A DNA stretch of 64,000 bases from Flavobacterium enshiense (GCF_022836875.1 NZ_CP090376.1:1612001-1676000); one strand, 5' to 3'; positions 54,923-64,000 are shown, numbered from the stretch's first letter. The notes: generated from the letters alone by a model not told the origin. Program-made: numbers and translations.

Positions 54923-55474
54923 ATGAAGAAGCAAAAAAACATCAGGGCTATCCACCGCGATTTGGGGTATTTTTATTTAGGGCTGATAATTTCATTTGCT
55001 GCATCTGGGGTTTTGATGAACCACAGAGACAGTTGGCATCCTGAAAAATATACAATTGAAACTAAAGCAATTCAAACCAAATTACTGCCGGAAGATCAGA
55101 TTACCGAAAAATATGCCGAGAATCTGGCGAAGGAAATGGGAGTCGACGATAAATTCAGAAGATCAAACGTAAAAAAGGGAATGCTGAAGATTTCTTTCGA
55201 GAATACCGATGTGGAAATCGACATCGAATCCGGAAAAGGGGAAATCGTTTCATTTAAAAAGACACCACTAATAAGTCAGGCCATGAAGTTGCATAAAAAT
55301 ACATCGAATTGGTGGATTTATTATTCGGATATTTTCGGGCTGTCTTTAATTACTATCGCGGTTACAGGGGCTTTAATGATTTCTGCCGGGAAGCATACTT
55401 TTAAGCGCAGAGGGTGGAAGTTAGCACTTGCGGGAATTGTATTTCCGATATTGTTCCTTTTGCTGTTAGCTTAA
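54923..55474 (+). CDS. PepSY-associated TM protein
   Basis: 183 residues with three or four spans: DLGYFYLGLIISFAASGVLM, WWIYYSDIFGLSLITIAVTGALM and LALAGIVFPILFLLLL. Conserved histidines in the first span and between spans (AIHRDLGY, MNHRDSWHP, MKLHKNTSN) fit PepSY-associated proteins such as PiuB and ferric reductase-like partners of TonB receptors. It may reduce or release iron at the inner membrane. Two bases after the receptor gene; terminated at 55490. Confidence 0.82.
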   Translation: MKKQKNIRAIHRDLGYFYLGLIISFAASGVLMNHRDSWHPEKYTIETKAIQTKLLPEDQITEKYAENLAKEMGVDDKFRRSNVKKGMLKISFENTDVEIDIESGKGEIVSFKKTPLISQAMKLHKNTSNWWIYYSDIFGLSLITIAVTGALMISAGKHTFKRRGWKLALAGIVFPILFLLLLA

Positions 55475-55489
55475 GAATAAAACCAAATA

Positions 55490-55522
55490 AAAATCCCGAT
55501 TCATAAGAACCGGGATTTTTTA
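55490..55522. terminator. Terminator between the PepSY gene and ndk
   Basis: AAAATCCCG (55490-55498) pairs with CGGGATTTT (55511-55519). Flanking A and T runs allow use from both convergent genes. Confidence 0.8.
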
Positions 55523-55547
55523 TTATCTAAAAAAGGTAATTCGAATA

Positions 55548-55967
55548 TTAGAATTGCTCTCTTCCTGCAAAGTGGAAATCAGATTCGATAGCAGCATTGT
55601 CATCGCTGTCTGAACCGTGAACTGCATTCTCTCCGATAGAAGTAGCATATTTTTTACGGATAGTACCTTCTGCAGCTTCAGCAGGGTTAGTAGCTCCGAT
55701 TAAAGTTCTGAAATCTTCTACAGCATTGTCTTTTTCCAAGATCGCAGCAACAATCGGACCTCTGCTCATGAATTCAACCAATTCTCCGTAGAAAGGTCTT
55801 TCGCTGTGTACAGCATAAAATTTCTGAGCGTCAGCTACAGTCAACTGAGTTAATTTCATAGAAACGATTCTGAAACCACCTTCAGTAATCATATTTAAAA
55901 TTCCACCGATGTGTCCTTTTTCAACCGCATCAGGCTTAATCATTGTAAATGTTCTGTTAGTTGCCAT
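55548..55967 (-). CDS. ndk: Nucleoside diphosphate kinase
   Basis: 139 residues, full length. [32 protein letters not shown], and the active-site [12 protein letters not shown] with His117 (the phosphorylated histidine) are diagnostic. Ndk equalises NTP and dNTP pools using ATP. A strong promoter precedes it. Confidence 0.97.
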   Translation of the reverse strand: MATNRTFTMIKPDAVEKGHIGGILNMITEGGFRIVSMKLTQLTVADAQKFYAVHSERPFYGELVEFMSRGPIVAAILEKDNAVEDFRTLIGATNPAEAAEGTIRKKYATSIGENAVHGSDSDDNAAIESDFHFAGREQF

Positions 55968-55995
55968 TTTTGTTTGTTTTTTTTTAATTTGGGTG

Positions 55996-56025
55996 CAAAA
56001 TTACTGTTTTATTACTGAAAAACAA
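55996..56025 (-). promoter_or_regulatory. Promoter of ndk
   Basis: Minus strand TTG (56023-56025), 19 bases, TAATTTTG (55996-56003). Confidence 0.75.
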
Positions 56026-56041
56026 TTCAGTTAACAGAAAA

Positions 56042-56191
56042 TTATTTGGTAATTATTCCTGTTATTTCCAAATCAAAGAACTCGTTTGTACTGATTGGAT
56101 TCCAATTTAGCTTACAATATTGAATAACCTGCTTCCAGGTAATATTCAGGATAAGATTGTCATCTGAAATAAAAAATAGTAAGTGCAAATT
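56042..56191 (-). other. Coding-like fragment without start, between bshC and ndk
   Basis: A 49-codon open frame on the minus strand (ILNITWKQVIQYCKLNWNPI, NEFFDLEITGIITK, stop) with no ATG at its start. It may be a relic or chance; no family recognised. It also overlaps the upstream end of the ndk promoter region only marginally. Confidence 0.2.
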
Positions 56192-56213
56192 TTAGTGAAA
56201 AAATAAAACGTAC

Positions 56214-57803
56214 TTATAGGGTGATTACCTGGAATGTGTTTGAAAGCGGATGCAGGTTTTCAATAAGTCGTGCGATGAGACCTGATCCGTTTTCAAGATA
56301 AAATTCTGAGAAATTGGCTTTTCGCTCTTGTAAACTTTGATTCGGGAAAAGTTCGTTTTGCAGGGTTGAAATTCGCAGTAATTCTTCGCTGTGCTTTCTT
56401 TTTTCAGCCTTTAGTAATCTTTTCTCTAAACTGTCTAGCCCTTTTAACTGCTTCGTTTCCTGCGCTTTTACGGCTCCTAAAAACGATTTATCCGTTTGGG
56501 ATGCAATATCAGTTAGTTTTTCAAACTGTTGCTTTAAAATTACTTTCTGCCCTGAAAAATCCAAATTGAAATTAGAGAACTCAGCGGTTTTTCGGTTAAG
56601 CAAATCATGCTGCTTTGAGAACAAATCGCTCCATTTCATGTTTAATTTATCGGCTTTAGCAGCCTGTTTTTCCGTGGTCAGTAAAACCGAATTTCGCAAT
56701 AAGAGTATCGGAAACAGAACTTCATTAGCTTCAAACGTGGATTTCAGTTCCATCCAGTACGCTATTTCCCCGCCACCGCCAATGTAACAGATGTTAGGCA
56801 GAATCACTTCCTGGTATAGAGGACGTAAAATTACATTGGGGCTGAACTTTTCAGGGTTGTTTTCAAGTTCGGCAAGCAGTTCGCTTTCTGAAAAAGTTAG
56901 ATTTGTGTTATTGATTTTGTAGATGCCCTCTTCAAAAAGAATGCGCTCCCTTAAATTGTCGTCAATGTAGAAAAGGTTTATTTCTCTCGGGTTTACCTGA
57001 ACTGTATAGTTTTTGAACTCTTTAATTGTTTCGGAAACTTTCGTGAATGAAGTTTGTTCAATCAGCTCCTGTTTAACATAAGGAACGAATAGTTTTTTTA
57101 AAGCGGCATCATCTCCGTCGATAATTACCAAGCCATGCTCCTTAAAAAGTTCATTGGCAAGATAGTGTGTAGCATCGGTTAAGTTGGAATGATCCAGATA
57201 CGCTTTTTTGAATAAGTCCCTTAAATACGCTGCATTGTCTCCGATGCCTAATTCTTTTGAAAAGGCTTCAAAAACATTTTCTAATCCTTCAGTGGAAAAC
57301 CTTCCGACAGGTCCCTGACTTTCACGGTTCCATTGAATTTTTTTGTCTTTAAACTGAAAGTAGTTGATTTCTTCGAAATCGTGATCCTCGGTAGCCATCC
57401 AGTAAACTGGCACAAAATTGAATTCGGGATAAGCGGTTTTTAATTGTTTTGCCAGATTAATGGTCGAAACAATCTTATAAAGAAAATAAAGCGGACCGGT
57501 GAACAGGTTTAGCTGATGCCCTGTGGTTATGGTAAGCGTTTTATTATCCTTCAATAATGCAATATTTGCTTTAGTTGCCTGTGAAATCTCAAAACCGGAA
57601 TACTGTTTTTCTAATGCATTTACCAGTATATTTCGGTTTTCTTCTGAGAAATGGTTTGTTTTTTCTTCCGCCTGAAGTCTGAAGTTTTCCAGCGTAGGGA
57701 AACGATGGTACAACGACTGTACTTCAGGTTCCTGATTCAAATAATCGACGATAAGTTTTGAAAAATATCCTGAATTCTGATAACTGATGGGGTCGGTCGG
57801 CAT
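56214..57803 (-). CDS. bshC: Bacillithiol biosynthesis cysteine-adding enzyme BshC
   Basis: 529 residues, the normal length. TITTGHQLNLFTGPLYFLYKIVSTI near residue 95 and VYWMATEDHDFEEINYF near 133 contain the HIGH-like and metal/adenylate features of the family; YIGGGGEIAYWMELK is another conserved segment. BshC adds cysteine to glucosaminyl-malate to make bacillithiol, a low-molecular-weight thiol. bshA and bshB are not in the window. Confidence 0.93.
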   Translation of the reverse strand: MPTDPISYQNSGYFSKLIVDYLNQEPEVQSLYHRFPTLENFRLQAEEKTNHFSEENRNILVNALEKQYSGFEISQATKANIALLKDNKTLTITTGHQLNLFTGPLYFLYKIVSTINLAKQLKTAYPEFNFVPVYWMATEDHDFEEINYFQFKDKKIQWNRESQGPVGRFSTEGLENVFEAFSKELGIGDNAAYLRDLFKKAYLDHSNLTDATHYLANELFKEHGLVIIDGDDAALKKLFVPYVKQELIEQTSFTKVSETIKEFKNYTVQVNPREINLFYIDDNLRERILFEEGIYKINNTNLTFSESELLAELENNPEKFSPNVILRPLYQEVILPNICYIGGGGEIAYWMELKSTFEANEVLFPILLLRNSVLLTTEKQAAKADKLNMKWSDLFSKQHDLLNRKTAEFSNFNLDFSGQKVILKQQFEKLTDIASQTDKSFLGAVKAQETKQLKGLDSLEKRLLKAEKRKHSEELLRISTLQNELFPNQSLQERKANFSEFYLENGSGLIARLIENLHPLSNTFQVITL

Positions 57804-57881
57804 GGTCTCATTTTTATTTCTGCTAAATTAAAAAAAATAAATGTAGGGGAAATCGGTTTAACATCGCATTGGGAAATGTTC

Positions 57882-60800
57882 TTATCGCTTTAAACTGAAA
57901 TGCCCTCTGTATTCTTTACCATTTTGTCGCTCCACCACAAACCAATAATCACTTGACGGAACCGGGCTTCCTGAAAAAGTACCATCCCAACCTTGTGAAT
58001 CGGCTCCTAACTCTTTCATCAGTTTTCCGAATCGGTCAAAAATCATGATTTTCATGTTTGGTTCTTTTTCCGATAATACGATTTTCCAGTAATCGTTGTA
58101 GCCGTCTCCGTTCGGAGTGAAGAATTTCGGATACATCAGTAAATAAAAATCCTCCGATTTTATGCCACAACCATTTTTATCTTTAACGTAAACGATATAT
58201 TCCCCGCTTTGTAATCCGGTAAATGTGTTGCTTGATTGATAATGAGTTCCGTCAAGTGAATACACATAATCACCCGCGCTGTTTCCGGTGAGTAAAACCG
58301 TGATTGTATTTTGATTGTTTGTCCAATCCGAAGTAATGATTTCGGCTATCGTTGCGGCATTCGAATTCACCACCGTAAAGTTTTTAACCGAGGTACAGGT
58401 TAACGATCCATGATTTTCAGAAACCGAAACCGAGTAATTCCCAGGATTCGAAATCGTGATGGAAGGCGTGGTTTCCGCAGTCGACCATAGATAACTGTCG
58501 AAACCATTGCCGGCATTTACGGTTATGGAACTGCCTTCGCAAATCGGCATGATATCGGTAATCGGGATAACGGGCTTACTGACTAAAGTAAGATTTAATT
58601 CCACTACCTGATGGCAGCCGTTATTGGAATCAATTCGGACAAAAATCACATTGTTTCCGACAGACAGATTGTAATTAGCAAAATTGGTAATTGCCTCAGA
58701 ATTGATTTGGTTTTCGGCACCATTTTGAGAATGATAGTACGTAAATGTGTTGCCGTTTGTCGTTGCTATTAAATCGGAATTGTAATTGGAAAGATTTACG
58801 GTTTCGCTTCCGTTATTTAAATCATCGCAAAGTGTTTCAGCATAGTTGTTGGCGCTTAATGTATTGATTAGTATAACCGTTACTGCCAATCGGGTAAGGC
58901 TTTCACAACCGTTTACCGTTTGGGTGGCATAATAGGTTGTGTTACTTGCAAGCAAAGTTGTCCCAGGTAAAACATTTGTTCCCGTGGCACTGTTATACCA
59001 GATAAGGTTACTTCCCGAAACAGTAATGTCATTCAAAGTCGCATTTTGGGAACTGCAGAAACTCTGAGCTATATTCCCTGTTGGAGCCTGCGTATTTTGA
59101 ATAGTGACAGTTACAGGAACTCTTGCGCTTTCACAACTGTTAACCGTTTGGGAAGCATAATAGGTTACCCCATTTTGCAAAGGGGTGATGCTTGCCAATA
59201 AATTTCCTCCGGTTGGTGCATCATACCATTTGATGTTTTGACCGGTAATGGTTATATTGTTTAAAGTTGCATTTTGTTCTAAACAAAATACTGGGTTATT
59301 GGTTGTTATTGGAATTGTAGGTTTCGTCGATACATTAAGTTGTATTGTTGTTTCTGCATAACAGTTAGGATTGCTTGGATAAAATACTTTAGCCAAGATA
59401 CTGTCGCCACCAATGTTTTGATTTGTATAAGGATTAGGCAAAGGATTAGGTAAAGGATTGCCATCAGAAGAATAATAATTAACAATAACATTTTGTTGAT
59501 TACCAATTATAACTGATTGAAAATTGGAAGTATTAAAATCTGTTGAAATTCCTGAACCAGATATGCTTTCACATTTGTTTTGTGTAGGAACGGGAAATGC
59601 TACCGGTAATGGTGAAATTACAATATCTTTTGCAATTGTAATGTTGGAAGTTCCGCAAGTAATTGTAGCAGATATATGATAATTTCCAGGACTACTGAAT
59701 AAATGTGAGGCAGTATTGCTGGTCGATGTGTTGTTGTTTGATGAATTGTCACCAAAATTCCAAGTGATATTATCAAATGTTCCAGTCATTTCAAATTCCG
59801 TACTATTATTCAAGCAAGTGTTTGTTACTAGTATTTCATTATTCAAATTTTCATCAGTATTATACTTGTAAAATAGAACATCTGAATTATTATTGCCACT
59901 ATTGTTGTTAATTGTACTGTTATTTAATGAAATAGGTTTGCTTTGGAATATAGACGTGATGTACAGATCATCATTTTTAAATAATATTGGTCCGGCAAAG
60001 TTATTTACATTATGATTTAAATTTTGAACACCATATGATTTTAATAAATATTCGGGTTCAAAATTCGCTAGGTCGATTTTAAAAAGAATCAAATCCTCAG
60101 CACGAGTAGTACTTGTTACAGATGAATTGGGAAAATTCATTGTACTTCGAAAACTTGATAGGATATATAGTTCGTTATTTTTTTCAGCAATATAAGCGTT
60201 GTTTCCCGATGAGCTGCCAAGTACGCTTGGTATAGCAGCGCCTGAGTTATTGTCAAATCTTTTAATTCTTAATAATGCACCGTTGTCTGAATTGAATTCG
60301 CTTAAAAGACTTTGGAAAACAGAGCTGTTAAAAATATTTCCTAATACATTTACTCTTGAATTAAAGGCTCCCCATAGATATAATTTATTATTTAATGTGC
60401 TGTAAAATAAGTGCGTTGGGATGTAGATAGAATTCGCATTATTACTGTTTGAGATTTCCTTAGTCCAAACCCGCTGTAGGTTATTATTTATTTTATCAAT
60501 ATCAGAATGTGCAATGAAATTAGTTCTGTTGTATCTAGCTAAATAAATATTTTCATTTGAATCCATTGCTGAATTTGTGAAATCATCATATCCATTTCCA
60601 AAATAATTAGCAGCTATCAGATTGCCATTTTCGAGAAATTTTGCAACAAAAGCTCTTGGATGGTCTGTGTATGGAAAATTAAATGAAATCTGACCATTAA
60701 TGCTTATATTCTGATAAAAAGTGCCTACCACATATATTTGATTTTTTGAATAATAGACATCTGCTAGAGTACGACCTATATTATCGCCAACATGTTTAAT

Positions 60801-61202
60801 CCAAATAAAATTTCCGCCGGCATCAAATTTTAAGAGGTTTAATCCTCTATAATAAACAATTCCATTCTCATAAAATGGCCCGGGTGATGTAGTTGTTAAT
60901 AGAGAACCATAATGAATTAACAGATAAGTATTGCCTGAATTGTCATAAACATGTTTTTTAAGGGTTAAATTGTTGCTTGTGAATATTTTTTGCGACAGGA
61001 CATTGCAGTTAAAATCATGTTTAATTATTCTTGGGTAATAAGATCCTCCGCCAACTAAGATAGAAACCCCATCATTTGTTTGCTTTATATCAGATATATG
61101 GTCATCAGTCCATCCACCATAATTTTTATTACAATCAAAACATTGAGAATATGTGTTTGAGGTATACAATAAAATTAGAATATAAATCAAAAATTTCTCC
61201 AT
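57882..61202 (-). CDS. Large secreted protein with PKD/Ig-like repeats and T9SS type B (CHU_C) sorting domain
   Basis: 1106 residues. Signal peptide to about residue 20 (LLYTSNTYSQC). The first ~450 residues form a propeller-like region (NNGVSILVGGGSYY-type strands, FNFPYTDHPRAFVAKFLENG, similar in spirit to SBBP). A PKD domain follows (ITWNFGDNSSNNNTS, LFSSPGNYHISATI), then Ig-like repeats with a repeated unit (TLNNITITGQNIKWYDAPTG and TLNDITVSGSNLIWYNSATG). The C-terminal CHU_C domain (FFTPNGDGYNDYWKI ... GHFSLKR) is a type B T9SS signal for cell-surface attachment. An adhesin or matrix role is inferred. Confidence 0.9.
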   Translation of the reverse strand: MEKFLIYILILLYTSNTYSQCFDCNKNYGGWTDDHISDIKQTNDGVSILVGGGSYYPRIIKHDFNCNVLSQKIFTSNNLTLKKHVYDNSGNTYLLIHYGSLLTTTSPGPFYENGIVYYRGLNLLKFDAGGNFIWIKHVGDNIGRTLADVYYSKNQIYVVGTFYQNISINGQISFNFPYTDHPRAFVAKFLENGNLIAANYFGNGYDDFTNSAMDSNENIYLARYNRTNFIAHSDIDKINNNLQRVWTKEISNSNNANSIYIPTHLFYSTLNNKLYLWGAFNSRVNVLGNIFNSSVFQSLLSEFNSDNGALLRIKRFDNNSGAAIPSVLGSSSGNNAYIAEKNNELYILSSFRSTMNFPNSSVTSTTRAEDLILFKIDLANFEPEYLLKSYGVQNLNHNVNNFAGPILFKNDDLYITSIFQSKPISLNNSTINNNSGNNNSDVLFYKYNTDENLNNEILVTNTCLNNSTEFEMTGTFDNITWNFGDNSSNNNTSTSNTASHLFSSPGNYHISATITCGTSNITIAKDIVISPLPVAFPVPTQNKCESISGSGISTDFNTSNFQSVIIGNQQNVIVNYYSSDGNPLPNPLPNPYTNQNIGGDSILAKVFYPSNPNCYAETTIQLNVSTKPTIPITTNNPVFCLEQNATLNNITITGQNIKWYDAPTGGNLLASITPLQNGVTYYASQTVNSCESARVPVTVTIQNTQAPTGNIAQSFCSSQNATLNDITVSGSNLIWYNSATGTNVLPGTTLLASNTTYYATQTVNGCESLTRLAVTVILINTLSANNYAETLCDDLNNGSETVNLSNYNSDLIATTNGNTFTYYHSQNGAENQINSEAITNFANYNLSVGNNVIFVRIDSNNGCHQVVELNLTLVSKPVIPITDIMPICEGSSITVNAGNGFDSYLWSTAETTPSITISNPGNYSVSVSENHGSLTCTSVKNFTVVNSNAATIAEIITSDWTNNQNTITVLLTGNSAGDYVYSLDGTHYQSSNTFTGLQSGEYIVYVKDKNGCGIKSEDFYLLMYPKFFTPNGDGYNDYWKIVLSEKEPNMKIMIFDRFGKLMKELGADSQGWDGTFSGSPVPSSDYWFVVERQNGKEYRGHFSLKR

Positions 61203-61221
61203 GTTTTATGCGTATTTTTTG

Positions 61222-61229
61222 CAAATATA
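61222..61229 (-). promoter_or_regulatory. -7 element of the T9SS type B gene
   Basis: TATATTTG on the minus strand, exact consensus, 19 bases before the start codon at 61202. Confidence 0.6.
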
Positions 61230-61290
61230 GTCCTTTTACGGCGAGAATAAAGTTAGATAAACATTGTGAAGGCAGATTAAAACTTAAATT

Positions 61291-61341
61291 TTACCACTGC
61301 AAAAAATAATCCCTTGAATAACATTTTTTAATCACGCCACC
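61291..61341 (+). repeat. Direct repeat: left, decayed copy of the radical SAM gene's 5' edge
   Basis: Matches 63470-63524 with a few substitutions and two small gaps. It spans a degraded -7 box (TACCACTG for TACCTTTG), the leader, and the first codons TTG AAT AAC ATT, followed by a stop. Confidence 0.82.
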
Positions 61342-61691
61342 GGCTAGCGCGAGCATCTTGCCTGTGTCTTCAATTTTATTTTCCCAGCTGGCGAAGGAGA
61401 GGATACCTTTCAACGGGTATTGAGGCTACTGATAGAAAAAAAAGTAATGTTGTTAATTATTCTCGTAATTTTAATTCTTTTTTGTAAATATCTGATTATC
61501 AATACTTAAAAATAAAATAATCAAAAAACTTCAGACGAAAAGATTCTTTTTTGTCCCGAAAATCAGGAATCTTTCATACCTGAAAAAATTTAGTATTTCC
61601 CCTAAATTTTAGGCTTCAAATTTTGAGTAAATAAATTTATTATTAATTAAAAAAGTGTTCGTTAAAAATTTACAACTTAAAACTCATTAAA

Positions 61692-63098
61692 ATGGAAAAG
61701 TCATTTACACCCTTAAAAGTGTTATTATTTGTAGGATTTGTAACATTTTTTTCCTGCCGACAGGAGGAAATACCCACCACTTCATTATCTGAAGAAGTAA
61801 ACAGTGAAAAGTTTCAAAACAAAAATACAAGTCCGGAAATGGTATTACGTTGGAATGAAGCTGCCACCTATGTAGTGTTGCAGACCCAGGAGGCAGTCCC
61901 CAACCCACCCATTCCACCATTTATTGAAAGCCGCTATTATGCCATGGTAAATGTGGCCATGCATGATGCACTGAACAATATTGTGCCTAAATACAAAACA
62001 TTGGCCTTGAAAAATTCAAGAGATAAAGATGCAGACCCCAATGCAGCAGTGGCCCAAGCAGCACATGATGTAATCGCCTATTTCTTTGGTAAATTAAACC
62101 CGCCTGCTATGGTTACCCCACAGCCGGTACAGGATTATATCAATAACCTACTCAGCCAATCTTTAAATTCCATTGCGGACGGTGAAGCAAAAACAAAGGG
62201 CATTGCATTGGGCGCAGCGGCAGCACAAGCTATTATTCAAAACCGAAGCAATGATGGCATAGCCAATGTAATGTTTCCCGTAACTGAAGGAACTCAGCCG
62301 GGTCAATATCGTTTTTATTTCCCGTTTACCGTTCCTCCATTTCCGCTTCCTCCACCATTCCAGGGTTTTTATGATTCTCCGGGCTGGGGCGACATCAGCA
62401 CTTTTGGCCTTCAGAACAGCACACAGTTTTCTGTACCTGCACCTTACAGTGTAAACAGTGGTAATTACACTGCCGATTATAATGAAGTAAAAAGATTGGG
62501 TTGTGCAAACTGCACGGGTATAAACGGACGTACATCCGACCAGGAAGATATTGCCCGGTTCTGGGTGGAAAGTTCCCCTTACGGATGGAATAAAATTGCA
62601 AGAACGATCATTGCTCAAAAAAATATGAATGCTTGGAAAGTGGCAAGAGTACTGGCTTTATTACAAATGACAGAAGCCGATGCGTATACTGCCTGCCTGA
62701 AAGCAAAAATGATTCACTTTTTCTGGAGGCCGGTAACCGCTATAAACCTTGGAGACAATGATGGCAATCCAAACACAGTTGGTGATCCCGATTGGCAGGT
62801 ACTGGTGTTTCCCACACCGCCGGTTGCCGATCATCCATCGGCACATGCAACCGCCGGCGGCGGCGCTGCAGAATTATTGAAACAGGTTTTTGGGAAGGAT
62901 GATTTTAGTTTTGCAGCTCAAAGCACTACGCTGCCCAATAAAACCCGAAATTTCGGCAGCTTATCACAGGCAGCAAGAGAAAATTCTTTATCGAGGATTT
63001 ATGTGGGTTATCATTTCCGAAAAGCTTGCATGGATGGTGAAGTTTTAGGCAAAAGCATTGGCAAGTGGATTGCGACCCATTCATTGGCAGAAAATTAA
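61692..63098 (+). CDS. Vanadium-dependent haloperoxidase family lipoprotein
   Basis: 468 residues. N-terminal lipoprotein-like signal (LLFVGFVTFFSC, Cys near residue 22). The vanadate-binding site of the PAP2/vanadium haloperoxidase fold is visible in order: a Lys/Arg-rich KMIHFFWRPVTAI, then DHPSAHATAGGGA with the acid-base His, then RIYVGYHFRKACMDG with the vanadate-ligating His. The related phosphatases share these residues, so haloperoxidase activity is likely but not proven. The gene lies between direct copies of the neighbour's 5' edge, suggesting acquisition. Confidence 0.88.
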   Translation: MEKSFTPLKVLLFVGFVTFFSCRQEEIPTTSLSEEVNSEKFQNKNTSPEMVLRWNEAATYVVLQTQEAVPNPPIPPFIESRYYAMVNVAMHDALNNIVPKYKTLALKNSRDKDADPNAAVAQAAHDVIAYFFGKLNPPAMVTPQPVQDYINNLLSQSLNSIADGEAKTKGIALGAAAAQAIIQNRSNDGIANVMFPVTEGTQPGQYRFYFPFTVPPFPLPPPFQGFYDSPGWGDISTFGLQNSTQFSVPAPYSVNSGNYTADYNEVKRLGCANCTGINGRTSDQEDIARFWVESSPYGWNKIARTIIAQKNMNAWKVARVLALLQMTEADAYTACLKAKMIHFFWRPVTAINLGDNDGNPNTVGDPDWQVLVFPTPPVADHPSAHATAGGGAAELLKQVFGKDDFSFAAQSTTLPNKTRNFGSLSQAARENSLSRIYVGYHFRKACMDGEVLGKSIGKWIATHSLAEN

Positions 63099-63143
63099 AT
63101 TCAACATCATCAATCCTGGAGAAAAAAGTTTCCCCCATAGCTC

Positions 63144-63215
63144 GGATTTACTTCGTCAGTTCGGCTAAAGCCTCGGGTGCACTCGAGCGTAGCGGCAGCC
63201 ATAGGAGTCCGTGCC
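63144..63215. repeat. Dispersed intergenic repeat, copy 2
   Basis: Relative of 3091-3136 with a 30-nt insertion-like middle (ACTCGAGCGTAGCGGCAGCC) before the shared end TCCGTGCC. Confidence 0.6.
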
Positions 63216-63235
63216 CAAAAAGAGAGAAAACAATA

Positions 63236-63264
63236 AATCCTAACTGTAAAAAGTTAGGATTTTC
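63236..63264 (+). terminator. Probable terminator after the haloperoxidase gene
   Basis: AATCCTAACT (63236-63245) pairs perfectly with AGTTAGGATT (63252-63261). The T tail is weak (TTTCTTT). Confidence 0.5.
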
Positions 63265-63470
63265 TTTATCGGGTAATCTCCACTTGCATAAGAATCTTGC
63301 TCGTACTGACAAAGTAAATCCACCAAAACCGAATAAAAACAAAAAAAGCGTTTATAAAATATAAACCATTTTGAAAACCGCAACAAATCATTTTAGAAAT
63401 TGAATTTGAGTAGAATGGAGAACAGGTAAGGTTAGCTCTAGAGATATTTATGAATAATATCGAAATAGTT

Positions 63471-63478
63471 TACCTTTG
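63471..63478 (+). promoter_or_regulatory. -7 element of the radical SAM gene
   Basis: TACCTTTG, exact consensus, 17 bases before the TTG start at 63496. Part of the direct repeat copied at 61291-61341. Confidence 0.6.
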
Positions 63479-63495
63479 CAAAAAAAAATAATCCC

Positions 63496-64000
63496 TTGAA
63501 TAGCATTCTCTTAATCACGCCACCCTTTACCCAGCTGAATACGCCGTATCCGGCAACGGCTTATTTAAAAGGTTTTCTCAATACCAAAGGCATCCCGTCG
63601 TTTCAGATGGACTTGGGTATCGAGGTGATTCTGGAGTTGTTTTCAAAAGGAGGGCTGACAGGTGTTTTCAATTACGCTGAAACCAATAAAAATAATTTCT
63701 CCGATAACTCGAAGCGCATTTTCAATCTGCAGCACGAGTACATCAAAACCATCGATTCGGTTATTGTTTTTCTGCAGGGACAAAATCCAACGCTAGCCCG
63801 ACAAATCTGTTTGGACGGTTTTCTACCCGAAGCATCGCGTTTCAGTCAGCTCGACGATATGGATTGGGCGTTCGGAACCATGGGAATGCAGGACAAAGCG
63901 AAACACTTGGCGACATTATACCTCGAGGATTTATCCGATTTCATAGTGGAATGCGTCGATGAAAACTTCGGATTCAGCCGCTATGCAGAGCGTCTGGGAA
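63496..64000 (+). CDS. B12-binding/radical SAM family protein, 3' end outside the window
   Basis: 168 codons are visible and the frame stays open to the window edge. The start is a TTG, the only start codon that gives the familiar beginning NSILLITPPFTQLNTPYPATAYLKGFL after the promoter. This stretch and FQMDLGIEVILELFSKGG match the N-terminal B12-binding-like domain that precedes a radical SAM domain in many Bacteroidota proteins. The [4Fe-4S] CxxxCxxC motif would lie beyond the window. Function unknown. Confidence 0.82.
   Translation, partial: MNSILLITPPFTQLNTPYPATAYLKGFLNTKGIPSFQMDLGIEVILELFSKGGLTGVFNYAETNKNNFSDNSKRIFNLQHEYIKTIDSVIVFLQGQNPTLARQICLDGFLPEASRFSQLDDMDWAFGTMGMQDKAKHLATLYLEDLSDFIVECVDENFGFSRYAERLG

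Larger units (their letters stand above)
61203..61691. other. Intergenic region with a duplicated edge of the downstream radical SAM gene
   Basis: Holds the minus-strand promoter (61222-61229), the left copy of a ~51-55 nt direct repeat (61291-61341), and then GGCTAGCGCGAGCATCTTG, a motif I remember from flavobacterial intergenic repeats. No gene. No consensus promoter was seen for the haloperoxidase. Confidence 0.6.
63099..63470. other. Intergenic region with repeat and weak terminator
   Basis: Includes the dispersed element at 63144-63215 and the hairpin at 63236-63264. No gene. Confidence 0.6.

Overview
The window looks like a chromosomal segment of a member of the Flavobacteriaceae (Bacteroidota), probably Flavobacterium or a close relative. 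The evidence is an AT-rich sequence, promoters of the Bacteroidota type (-33 TTG or TTTG, 17-23 bases, -7 TAnnTTTG), almost no Shine-Dalgarno sites, several secreted proteins with type IX secretion (T9SS) sorting domains, a SecA of about 1120 residues, BshC, MeaB, and the rpmB-rpmG-DUF4295-ftsY cluster. I saw no tRNA, rRNA, CRISPR array, integrase, transposase or prophage gene.

Layout. 0-12 kb: end of a polyphosphate kinase 2, an outer-membrane barrel protein, a MATE pump, a secreted protein of 14 SBBP repeats, meaB, two transporters and a GlcD-like FAD oxidase. 12-16 kb: three co-directional genes for unknown secreted proteins, bracketed by a perfect 27-nt inverted repeat and by a 171-nt direct repeat of the glcD-like 3' end; the right-hand copy is dead. 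16-21 kb: a probable metal-uptake operon (small Cys protein, TonB receptor, Cys-bearing sialidase-fold protein). 21-35 kb: secA, B12 adenosyltransferase, ABC transporters, a zinc-finger SDR, an Omp85-like protein, a glycosyltransferase and a 2-oxoacid dehydrogenase E2. 35.8-43.9 kb: a tandem family of delta-60 repeat proteins containing intact, nonsense-mutated, deleted and relic copies. 44-52 kb: mostly housekeeping genes (exonuclease, FAH-family enzyme, Hpt protein, cinA, ribosomal proteins, ftsY). 52-57.8 kb: TonB receptor plus PepSY-type membrane protein, ndk and bshC. 57.9-64 kb: a large T9SS type B adhesin-like protein, a vanadium haloperoxidase that appears inserted at the 5' end of a B12-binding/radical SAM gene, and the start of that gene.

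Recurrent themes. (1) The envelope and surface dominate: T9SS cargo, TonB receptors, barrels and lipoproteins. (2) meaB, the ATP:cobalamin adenosyltransferase and the B12-binding/radical SAM gene point to B12-dependent metabolism. (3) Two gene blocks are bracketed by duplicated edges of a neighbouring gene, suggesting accessory DNA entered beside housekeeping genes. (4) Intergenic DNA carries several dispersed repeat families, including two REP-like elements with perfect arms.

Everything here comes from reading the sequence by eye. Family names are from motif recognition and memory, and no database search was run.
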